Source: Planctomycetales bacterium (lineage in GTDB: Bacteria > Planctomycetota > Phycisphaerae > SM23-33). From it: a DNA stretch of 5,073 bases. This document shows, piece by piece, positions 1 to 5,073 of the stretch. The position numbers were made by a program, and so were the translations under genes. The notes under the pieces were generated by a model. The model saw only the letters and a program-made list of their open reading frames with translations, did not search any database and was not told the origin of the DNA. Positions within the stretch are counted from its first letter, which is position 1. Each line of letters opens with the position of its first letter. The DNA lies in the NCBI GenBank assembly GCA_030673005.1, contig DAOVFI010000201.1, positions 1-5,073 on the forward strand, written 5' to 3'.

Positions 1-2508
1 CGATTCGTCGCCGAGCAGGTCCGCCAGGCGGTTGGGAGCGCCGGTGAAAAATTCTTCGTTGAGCAGGTTGCCTTCCTTTGACGGAAACAGGGCCAGGTAC
101 AGCATGTCCATCTCGACCATTTCGCCGAACAGGTGTGTTCCCAGCGACACCTCCGGCGCCAGGCCTTCGCGCATAGCCACTATTTCGCAGAGTACGGAGA
201 CGGAACTGATGTCGGAGAAATTAATCGGGATACCGAGTTCCGGCGAACTCGTTCCCCAGCGTCCCGGCCCGAGCAGCATTATGGTTTCAGGTCTGTTTTC
301 GTCGCCCTTGGCGGTGTGCGTGATCCGCCCGATCAGGTGTGCGACGCTGTGCCTTTGCTTCAGGGGCAGCCGGCCATAGGCGTCCGGGACGACGTAAATC
401 AGCCGGTCGATATCGGCCTGCCTGCTGCGGCCTATAACGGCGCCGCCGGCTCGCAACACCAGGTCCGTCGCCGCTATCTTATCAGGCGGCTTTGGGACCA
501 CCGACCCGCCCCTGTACTGGAAAGGCCGGCACTGCAACAGGTTAATCTTGTACTGACCTTCGCTGAAGAAGTTGGCGGTAAATTCTATGTCCACCGGGTA
601 GTCATAAGCCGACTGAAGAGACTTGAGCATTTCGCGCATATCGCCGACAATTTGAGTATCGCGCAGCAGGCTCTCGAAGGTCAGGACGTACGGGAAGACG
701 TCCTCGATGCCGCTGTCGGCGGCGCGCCGGACCATCTCCTCGCTGCGCGATGCGAACAGGTTCACCGGCAGGTCCAGACTTCGCCCGGCCACGCTGGGAA
801 ACCTTGCCGAAACCAACCGGCTCGCGGCAAGGTCAAGCACATCGACCTTTTTCTGCGTGCACTGGCAGACCTCGTCGAAATTGGACTCAGGCCTCCTGGA
901 CGGTGCGTTCAGGGCCACAACTCGCGTATAGTCGTCGTCGTGGCGATCCACCGCCCGCGTACCAAGCCCGAAAACCAGCCGCAGGACACCCGCCGCCGGG
1001 TCGATGTCACTGCTCCAGACGTACGGGTTGAACGAAAGCCCCACGCCGGCGATCTGAGGATAGTAAAATTCGTCGTACACTGCGCCGGAGACCCTCTGAA
1101 CGAGTACGGCCATCTGCTCGTCGCTGCCGAGCAGTCCGCGCTGCGACCTGTAAGTCAGGGCCTTTTCGCCCATCGTGCTGGCATAGACCGTCCGAACGGC
1201 AGAGAGAAAATTCTCCAGGCGTATGTCCCGCGAACCCTGGTTCACACAGAATACGCTCTCGTACTTGCCGGCGAATGCGTTGCCGAAATTGTCCTCCAGC
1301 AGGCTGGAGGAACGGACGATGATGGGCGATTGACCGAAATAATCCAGCATGTCGGTGAACTGCTTGATAATGTATTCCGGGAACTCACCCTTGAGCATCT
1401 GGCGGCGGGCGTCTTCAGCGCCGTCGAGGAACGTTCCGGGGTCTTTCTGCCTCTGCTTCATCCACCACAGACCGTTTTGAACCAGGTAGGTGTAGAAGAC
1501 GTCCGAGCCGATGAAGAAACTGTCGTGCGGCTCCAGGATGTCGTTCCAGCGGGGATCGACCTTTTTCAGAATGGCCCGCGCCAGAAGCATCCCGACTGCC
1601 TTGCCGCCGAGCAGACCCGTTCCGATCATCCGCCGGCGAATCGCGAGGATGTCCGAGAGCGACAGATACCTGGCCGCCAGATCGAGAATCCTGCCGTCCC
1701 TTGCGATCGCCATGCGCAGGAGCCTTCCGACGAAGGCGTCCACGTCATCTGCCGGTTCGGCGCCGCGGTCAAGACCGGCCTGCAACTGCTCGGCCCGGGC
1801 GAAGGTGCTGCTCCAGAATCCGAGCCGGTAACTGGCGCTGTCCAGACGGCTCCACGGAACGGCGCCGAGAACCTCGGTTATCGTAACGCTCTGAGTGACA
1901 GGCAGGAATTCATCGCCGACCCAGACATGCAATACGTACATACTGTGCGAATGGCGGTGCTGGACCTTGAGCGGATGAACGTAAAGCCTGCCTTCATGGC
2001 GATAAACATCGACAAGGACCTGGGTGGTGTTCGTGATGGGAGTTGTGGCGTGGAACGAGTGGTTGTTCCTGAGGACGGCGAAATAGGCGACGGCTTCGTG
2101 GTCGAAAAGGTACGGGCAGGTCAGCATGAAGAAATTGCCGAGCATCCGGTCGCTGCACCAGTCACCGGCCAACTCGGACAGGCAGTCGAACAGGTAATAA
2201 CCGCCCTGTCCGACTTCGTCGATAACCTGGTGTATCTCCGTCAAAAACTGTTCGAACCCGGCCTCGGGATTGAGGTGGTGAACCTCCGCGCCGTCTTCGG
2301 TCGTTGCCAGCGGCTTGTGCCTGGCGAAGCGGAAATAGATTAACCTTTGACCGCTCTGCACGGCGTTTCGGCAGTAAGGTTCGACGAAAGGCTGATAATC
2401 GGCGACTGAATTCACCTGCCAGACGACGTTGTCGCCGCCCATCAGCCCTTTCAACACACTGTCAAGACCGGCAAGACCGGTGCTCAGCCGCAAGTTACTC
2501 TGCGCCAT
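1..2508 (-). CDS. PEP/pyruvate-binding (PPDK_N-type ATP-grasp) domain protein with degenerate KaiC/RecA-like N-terminus; C-terminus off the left edge
   Basis: The minus strand is open for 836 codons from the ATG at 2508 to the window edge. Residues 8-190 resemble a KaiC/RadA-type RecA fold: LSTGLAGLD opening at 8-16, and a Walker-B-like strand YYLFDCLSEL at 104-113. The Walker A position (about 31-38) reads QVNSVADY, with no GK[ST]. Residues 295-665 match the N-terminal ATP-grasp domain of pyruvate phosphate dikinase and PEP synthase: GGKAVG (301-306), VRSSSLLED (398-406), FAGKYES (412-418), DIEFT (640-644) and LLQCRPF (657-663). By my alignment from memory, K303, R399, D640, E642, Q659 and R661 correspond to nucleotide-binding residues of the dikinase, so ATP binding looks intact. 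Residues 680-836 carry GPGRWGTSSPELGIPI (747-762), a motif I recall from large PPDK-like proteins of unknown role. No phosphohistidine swivelling domain or PEP-binding barrel is visible, so this is probably not a standard PPDK or PEP synthase. It could be a phosphotransferase or a regulatory ATP-binding protein. The start is set by GGAG six bases upstream. No signal peptide is seen, so it is probably cytoplasmic. Family is confident; function unknown. Confidence 0.85.
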   Translation of the reverse strand, partial: MAQSNLRLSTGLAGLDSVLKGLMGGDNVVWQVNSVADYQPFVEPYCRNAVQSGQRLIYFRFARHKPLATTEDGAEVHHLNPEAGFEQFLTEIHQVIDEVGQGGYYLFDCLSELAGDWCSDRMLGNFFMLTCPYLFDHEAVAYFAVLRNNHSFHATTPITNTTQVLVDVYRHEGRLYVHPLKVQHRHSHSMYVLHVWVGDEFLPVTQSVTITEVLGAVPWSRLDSASYRLGFWSSTFARAEQLQAGLDRGAEPADDVDAFVGRLLRMAIARDGRILDLAARYLSLSDILAIRRRMIGTGLLGGKAVGMLLARAILKKVDPRWNDILEPHDSFFIGSDVFYTYLVQNGLWWMKQRQKDPGTFLDGAEDARRQMLKGEFPEYIIKQFTDMLDYFGQSPIIVRSSSLLEDNFGNAFAGKYESVFCVNQGSRDIRLENFLSAVRTVYASTMGEKALTYRSQRGLLGSDEQMAVLVQRVSGAVYDEFYYPQIAGVGLSFNPYVWSSDIDPAAGVLRLVFGLGTRAVDRHDDDYTRVVALNAPSRRPESNFDEVCQCTQKKVDVLDLAASRLVSARFPSVAGRSLDLPVNLFASRSEEMVRRAADSGIEDVFPYVLTFESLLRDTQIVGDMREMLKSLQSAYDYPVDIEFTANFFSEGQYKINLLQCRPFQYRGGSVVPKPPDKIAATDLVLRAGGAVIGRSRQADIDRLIYVVPDAYGRLPLKQRHSVAHLIGRITHTAKGDENRPETIMLLGPGRWGTSSPELGIPINFSDISSVSVLCEIVAMREGLAPEVSLGTHLFGEMVEMDMLYLALFPSKEGNLLNEEFFTGAPNRLADLLGDES

Positions 2509-2514
2509 GGCATA

Positions 2515-2518
2515 CTCC
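2515..2518 (-). promoter_or_regulatory. Ribosome binding site of the PEP/pyruvate-binding protein gene
   Basis: On the minus strand GGAG lies six bases before the ATG at 2508. An overlapping ATG at 2513 is in another frame, so this site decides the start. Confidence 0.6.
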
Positions 2519-2567
2519 GTACAACCGAATCGGACGTAAAGCGCTCATCACTTAACAATATCATATT

Positions 2568-2590
2568 ATCGGAATTTATAAAATACCGAT
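2568..2590. promoter_or_regulatory. Imperfect 23-bp palindrome, possible operator
   Basis: The sequence is ATCGG, then an AT-rich core, then CCGAT, centred on T2579. Nine of eleven base pairs are complementary; the mismatches are A2573/A2585 and A2578/A2580. It sits about 60 bases before the minus-strand start and overlaps that gene's weak promoter candidate, so it could be a dimeric repressor site. AT-rich palindromes of this quality also arise by chance, and no regulator gene is visible in the window. Confidence 0.3.
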
Positions 2591-2627
2591 CCTGAAAACG
2601 AACAACAGATATAAACGTATGCAACTA

Positions 2628-2654
2628 TTGAATGGAGCAGAAATGAGATATACT
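2628..2654 (+). promoter_or_regulatory. Possible sigma-70-type promoter for the methyltransferase gene
   Basis: TTGAAT (2628-2633) and TATACT (2649-2654) resemble -35 and -10 boxes, with a 15-base spacer that is shorter than ideal. If used, the transcript would begin near 2661 and carry a leader of over 200 bases containing the whole inverted repeat at 2743-2830. The call rests on sequence match only. Confidence 0.3.
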
Positions 2655-2742
2655 GCTGATTTTCCCGACGGGACGGAAAAAACACTTGATAAAATCGGGA
2701 GATAAACGGTAATCTGCATCGGTGAATGGGTAATTCGCAGTC

Positions 2743-2830
2743 GGGTGGCACGGTCAAGCCGAAGCGCAGCGCAGGCTTGGCCGTGAGGACGCCGAACCAC
2801 GGCCAAGTCTCCGACTTGACCGTGCCACCC
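2743..2830. repeat. Nested inverted repeat, REP/MITE-like element
   Basis: The outer arms are a perfect 16-bp inverted repeat: GGGTGGCACGGTCAAG (2743-2758) and its complement (2815-2830). Inside is a second inverted repeat, CTTGGCCGTG (2776-2785) with CACGGCCAAG (2798-2807), extendable by three pairs if one G-T is allowed. The element therefore holds four copies of a CACGG[TC]CAAG[TC]C unit: direct at 2749-2760 and 2798-2809, inverted at 2774-2785 and 2813-2824. As RNA it could fold into a long branched hairpin ending 45 bases before the methyltransferase start. Its ends, GGTGGCAC and GTGCCACC, match those of the repeat downstream of that gene. It looks like a non-coding dispersed palindrome; its copy number in the genome cannot be judged here. 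Confidence 0.75.
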
Positions 2831-2863
2831 CACCAGAACTGCAACAAGGCATTGTAAGACAGA

Positions 2864-2870
2864 AAGGAAG
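2864..2870 (+). promoter_or_regulatory. Ribosome binding site of the methyltransferase gene
   Basis: AAGGAAG lies five bases before the ATG at 2876, a strong Shine-Dalgarno match that supports this start. Confidence 0.65.
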
Positions 2871-2875
2871 GGCAG

Positions 2876-4345
2876 ATGCGTACTAATCGGACAGATTTCG
2901 CAACGACGCAGTTTCGTGTCCTGTCGGACGACCAGATTGAAACGATTTTCCTCGGCGCGCTGGAAGTGCTGGAGCATACGGGCACGCGGATTCACGAGGA
3001 GCAGTCGCTGCAACTGCTGGCCGATGCCGGCGCTAATGTCTCCGGCGACCTGGTCCACATCGGAGCCGGTCTGGTGCAGGAAATGCTCACCAAGGTCCCG
3101 CCGCGGATCGCCGTAGGCAACCGCAACGGGCGCAGGAGCATGATCCTTGAAAGCCACCGCATCCACTACGGCACCGGCTCGGACGCACCGTTCATCATCG
3201 ACGCCGAAACCGGCGAGCGCCGCCAGTTCACCAAAAAGGACATCGCCGACGCCGCCCGCGTGGTCGATGCCTGCGAGAACATGGATTTCTTCATGTCGCT
3301 GGGCCTGATGAGCGACGTGCCGACCTACAGTTACGACCGCCACCAGGCCGCCGCCATGATGCGCAACACGGTCAAGCCGCTGGTCCTGACGGCCATGTCG
3401 CGTCACGGTCTTTCGGACATTCTCGAAATGTATTACCTGCTGCGCGGCGGGCGCGACGCCTTCGAGGTAAATCCCGGCTTCATCGTCTATCTCGAACCGG
3501 TTACGCCGCTTCTGCACAGCAAGGCGGCGCTGGAGAAACTGATTTTCTCGGCAGAGCGGCGCATCCCGGCGATCTACACGCCCGGCGCATCGCTGGGCGG
3601 TACCGCGCCGGTTACACTGGCCGGGGCATTGGTGCTGTCGGTGGCCGAATTCCTCGTCGGCATGGTCATCTCGCAACTGGCCCGTCCCGGCGCGGGTCTG
3701 ATTATGGGCGGCGTAGTTACATCGATGGACATGCACACGACCGTATTCACCTACGGCTCGCCGGAACTTCACCTGATGGATGCTGCCTTGACGGACATCG
3801 CACACTGGCTGAAGATTCCGATGTTCAGCGCCGCCGGGTGCTCCGACAGCAAGGTCCTGGACCAGCAGGCCGCCGCCGAGGCGGCATTGAGCATCATGGC
3901 GTCGGGCTTGAGCGGCGCGAACCTTATCCACGACGTGGGCTACCTGGAATCCGGTCTCGTAGGCTCGTTCGAGATGGTCGTCATGAGCAACGAGATCATC
4001 GGGCAGGTCAAGCATTTTCTCGGCGGCGTGCAGGTCAATGAAGAAACGCTCGCGCTGGATGTCATCAACGAGGTCGGACCGGGCGGGAATTTCCTCGTGC
4101 ACGACCACACGGCGCGGAATTTCCGCAAGGCGTTCTGGCTGCCGAAACTGATGGACCGCAACAGGTACGATCCCTGGAAGGACGCCGGCGCCAAGACGCT
4201 CGGTGACCGCCTGCGCGAGCGAGTGGACGAAATCCTCGCCACGCACACCGTCGAGCCGCTTCCGGACGACGTGAACGCCGGCATCGACAGGATCATCGCC
4301 GAGGCCGACGAGCAGGCAAAGGCCGAAGAGGCCAGCCTCGTATAG
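2876..4345 (+). CDS. MttB-superfamily (COG5598) trimethylamine/quaternary-amine corrinoid methyltransferase homologue, non-pyrrolysine
   Basis: Complete 489-residue protein, the usual length for the family. The N-terminus, LSDDQIETIFLGALEVLEHTG (16-36, one helix) followed by LLADAGANV, is the typical opening. TIM-barrel segments follow: YLEPVTPL (205-212), PGASLGGTAPVTLAG (236-250), a glycine-rich loop GAGLIMGGV (272-280) and MFSAAGCSDSKVLDQQAAAE (316-335). The C-terminal hallmark is HDHTARNFRKAFWLPKLMDR (409-428), then YDPWKDAGAKTL. Family members move a methyl group from a methylamine or quaternary amine to the cobalt of a partner corrinoid protein in the cytoplasm. True trimethylamine MttB carries pyrrolysine encoded by in-frame TAG. 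This gene has no internal TAG and uses TAG only as its stop, so it belongs with the non-pyrrolysine group, whose characterised members act on glycine betaine, proline betaine, carnitine or gamma-butyrobetaine. Which substrate applies here cannot be read from the sequence. No corrinoid protein, methylcorrinoid:folate methyltransferase or transporter is adjacent in the window, so the gene appears monocistronic and its partner must be elsewhere. Family is very secure; substrate is unknown. Confidence 0.93.
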   Translation: MRTNRTDFATTQFRVLSDDQIETIFLGALEVLEHTGTRIHEEQSLQLLADAGANVSGDLVHIGAGLVQEMLTKVPPRIAVGNRNGRRSMILESHRIHYGTGSDAPFIIDAETGERRQFTKKDIADAARVVDACENMDFFMSLGLMSDVPTYSYDRHQAAAMMRNTVKPLVLTAMSRHGLSDILEMYYLLRGGRDAFEVNPGFIVYLEPVTPLLHSKAALEKLIFSAERRIPAIYTPGASLGGTAPVTLAGALVLSVAEFLVGMVISQLARPGAGLIMGGVVTSMDMHTTVFTYGSPELHLMDAALTDIAHWLKIPMFSAAGCSDSKVLDQQAAAEAALSIMASGLSGANLIHDVGYLESGLVGSFEMVVMSNEIIGQVKHFLGGVQVNEETLALDVINEVGPGGNFLVHDHTARNFRKAFWLPKLMDRNRYDPWKDAGAKTLGDRLRERVDEILATHTVEPLPDDVNAGIDRIIAEADEQAKAEEASLV

Positions 4346-4360
4346 AAGTCTGTCAAGCCT

Positions 4361-4476
4361 GAATCTTCAGGTGGCACAGGTTTGTAACCTGTGTCAGCCG
4401 CACAGGTTATGAATCTTCAGGTGGCACAGGTTTGTAACCTGTGTCAGTCGCGCACAGGTTACAAACCTGTGCCACC
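4361..4476. repeat. Palindromic REP-like element with a 50-bp direct repeat and a perfect 24-bp inverted repeat
   Basis: A 37-base block beginning GAATCTTCAGGTGGCACAGG occurs twice without mismatch, at 4361-4397 and 4411-4447, a period of 50 bases. Each copy contains a small hairpin, CACAGGTT-TGT-AACCTGTG (4375-4393 and 4425-4443). The second copy also forms a perfect 24-bp inverted repeat, 4420-4443 with 4453-4476, around the loop TCAGTCGCG. The first copy looks like a shortened duplicate that lost the closing arm beyond CACAGGTT (4401-4408). The element starts 15 bases after the methyltransferase stop, so its RNA hairpin could protect or end the transcript, but no U-tract follows directly and it is not a canonical intrinsic terminator. 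Its GGTGGCAC/GTGCCACC ends match the upstream element. Confidence 0.85.
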
Positions 4477-4481
4477 GTAAA

Positions 4482-4509
4482 TTGATGATTAAAAGTAATC
4501 TTTTATACT
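4482..4509 (+). promoter_or_regulatory. Possible sigma-70-type promoter for the TolC-family gene
   Basis: TTGATG (4482-4487) and TATACT (4504-4509) are separated by 16 bases, with four of six and five of six consensus matches. It lies just past the palindromic repeat and would give a leader of about 165 bases. The same -10 sequence occurs in the candidate upstream of the methyltransferase gene. The GATTA-AAAG-TAATC-TTTT sequence inside it could also be read as a very weak hairpin, which I regard as less likely. Confidence 0.35.
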
Positions 4510-4666
4510 TAAATCTGTATATCCGCGCGGTGCAAAAAAGCCAACAACGCAAAACGGCAAGCCGCGAGCCTGCCGTAGCCCGATGAATTGTTTTTTAATT
4601 TTGTGTGCCTGACTATCTCTTTTCTTGAAGCATCCATTGCAATTGGGTGAATAGTTGCGATTTATC

Positions 4667-4672
4667 AGGGAG
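4667..4672 (+). promoter_or_regulatory. Ribosome binding site of the TolC-family gene
   Basis: AGGGAG lies seven bases before the ATG at 4680. It favours that start over the in-frame ATG at 4698, which has no comparable site. Confidence 0.6.
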
Positions 4673-4679
4673 TCCAGCG

Positions 4680-5073
4680 ATGAGCAAGTGTTTTGCGATG
4701 AGGAGTTGCCCGGATCGATGGTGGTTGTTTTTCGGGCTTATCTGCGTATTCGCGTCGGGTTGCGTTTCGCCCGGCAGGATTGATGAAAACCTTCTCACCC
4801 GATATCAGAAATCGGTGCTGGATCGGTCGCCTCAAAAACGAGCGGGCAAAGAGAGTATGGACTTGCTTTGTCCTGTCGCTGATCCGAAGGATCAATCTCT
4901 CAAGACCGTCAAAGACAAACTGACAGGGACGGATGGCGTCTGCCTGTCTCTGGACGAGGCGATTCGGATGACGCTGGCTAACAGCCTGGATATCCGCACG
5001 GTCAGTTTCGACCCGGCTATTTCCCGCGAGCAGATGGTCCAGGCCGCAGCCGCCTTCGACTGGACCGTATTCG
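4680..5073 (+). CDS. TolC-family outer-membrane efflux lipoprotein, N-terminal part; runs off the right edge
   Basis: The first 131 codons are present. A short basic region (K3, R8, R13) and the hydrophobic stretch WWLFFGLICVFASG (14-27) lead to Cys28. This is a signal-peptidase-II-type signal with lipobox ASGC, although Ala at -3 is less usual than Leu. A polar linker of about 60 residues follows. LSLDEAIRMTLANSLDIRTV (89-108) and the helix continuing to AAAAFDWTVF (122-131) match the start of the outer-membrane efflux protein repeat (Pfam OEP), in which a typical member reads L-LEEA--LAL-NN-DL and ends A---FDP. TolC-type proteins form trimeric channels crossing the outer membrane and periplasm and work with a membrane-fusion protein and an inner-membrane pump in export. 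The partner genes would be expected downstream, outside the window, so the exported substrate cannot be inferred. The lipidated N-terminus points to a diderm cell. The gene has its own leader and probably starts a new transcription unit. Family call is strong despite truncation. Confidence 0.87.
   Translation, partial: MSKCFAMRSCPDRWWLFFGLICVFASGCVSPGRIDENLLTRYQKSVLDRSPQKRAGKESMDLLCPVADPKDQSLKTVKDKLTGTDGVCLSLDEAIRMTLANSLDIRTVSFDPAISREQMVQAAAAFDWTVF

Larger units (their letters stand above)
2509..2875. other. Divergent intergenic region between the PEP/pyruvate-binding protein and methyltransferase genes
   Basis: No gene is supported in these 367 bases. Roughly 2550-2700 is AT-rich compared with the flanking genes and holds a palindrome and a plus-strand promoter candidate. 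The half nearer the methyltransferase is GC-rich and holds the nested inverted repeat at 2743-2830. A long minus-strand reading frame crosses this stretch and continues through the opposite strand of the methyltransferase gene; it has no family features and is a shadow. Because the two genes diverge from here, promoters for both should lie inside it. For the minus-strand gene I see only a poor candidate: TATAAA (2580-2575) with TTGTTC (2605-2600) at an over-long 19-base spacing. Confidence 0.7.
4477..4679. other. Intergenic region before the TolC-family gene
   Basis: With the preceding repeat this completes a 334-base gene-free gap (4346-4679). It begins AT-rich with a promoter candidate, then has an A-rich stretch (4534-4556) and a minor hairpin (4555-4575, CGGCA with TGCCG plus two inner pairs). 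A T-rich run at 4590-4602 follows, too far from that hairpin for a standard terminator. Minus-strand open frames at the right end of the gap run into the antisense of the TolC gene and are not supported. I see no RNA gene or riboswitch here. Confidence 0.6.

Noticed and set aside
133..2343. A 736-codon plus-strand open frame opposite the PEP/pyruvate-binding protein gene
   Set aside because: Its translation shows no domain pattern, while the minus strand reads as a clear ATP-grasp protein with correct motifs. It is an antisense shadow in GC-rich DNA.
2816..2844. TTGACC inside the nested repeat as a -35 box for the methyltransferase
   Set aside because: No acceptable -10 sequence lies 15-19 bases downstream; the bases there are CTGCAA and similar.
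2566..4246. Long minus-strand open frames opposite the methyltransferase gene and across the divergent intergenic region
   Set aside because: They lack family motifs and translate the non-coding palindrome 2743-2830. The plus-strand methyltransferase explains the region.
4343..4387. Read-through of the terminal TAG as pyrrolysine, since MttB genes can use amber codons
   Set aside because: Read-through would add only 13 codons after the amber codon and end at TAA (4385-4387) inside the repeat. The pyrrolysine of MttB lies within the catalytic barrel, not at the C-terminus, so TAG here is an ordinary stop.
4361..4476. CRISPR array
   Set aside because: There are only two copies of the block and a 13-base interval that itself carries part of the palindrome. 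There are no regular unique spacers and no cas genes.
4420..4510. Rho-independent terminator for the methyltransferase gene
   Set aside because: The 24-bp hairpin is strong but is followed by GTAAATTGATG and not by a T-tract. The T-run at 4501-4504 is short and follows only a five-pair AT-rich stem.
4613..4895. Two small minus-strand open frames near the right end
   Set aside because: They overlap the signal peptide and linker of the TolC-family gene in antisense and show no ribosome site or family resemblance.

Overview
This is a GC-rich bacterial chromosomal or metagenomic fragment with three protein-coding genes, two of them cut by the window edges. No rRNA, tRNA, CRISPR array or recognisable transposase gene is visible. 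The signature of the host is indirect. It combines a lipoprotein-type TolC protein (so a Gram-negative, diderm cell), a non-pyrrolysine MttB-superfamily methyltransferase, an unusual PEP/pyruvate-binding-domain protein and REP-like intergenic palindromes. This fits an uncultured Planctomycetota-type bacterium (Phycisphaerae or similar), but that is an inference with low confidence.

Layout. (1) Positions 1-2508, minus strand: 836 codons of a large protein whose C-terminus lies beyond the left edge. It has an N-terminal domain that looks like a KaiC/RadA-type RecA fold without its Walker A loop. An ATP-grasp domain of the pyruvate phosphate dikinase/PEP synthase type follows, and then a C-terminal module with a GPGRWG motif. 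(2) Positions 2509-2875: a divergent intergenic region with an AT-rich part carrying a 23-bp imperfect palindrome and a promoter candidate, then a compact nested inverted repeat. (3) Positions 2876-4345, plus strand: a complete 489-residue MttB-superfamily (COG5598) corrinoid-dependent methyltransferase homologue with no in-frame amber codon. (4) Positions 4346-4679: a gene-free stretch with a 50-bp direct repeat and a perfect 24-bp inverted repeat, then an AT-rich promoter candidate. (5) Positions 4680-5073, plus strand: the first 131 codons of a TolC-family outer-membrane efflux lipoprotein, running off the right edge.

The three genes do not form an obvious pathway. Gene 1 and the methyltransferase are divergent and could share control elements. 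The methyltransferase has no corrinoid protein or corrinoid:folate methyltransferase beside it within the window, and the TolC gene appears to start a separate transcription unit. The points most worth a second look are the degenerate RecA-like/ATP-grasp fusion and the two palindromic elements, with related GGTGGCAC/GTGCCACC ends, that bracket the methyltransferase gene.
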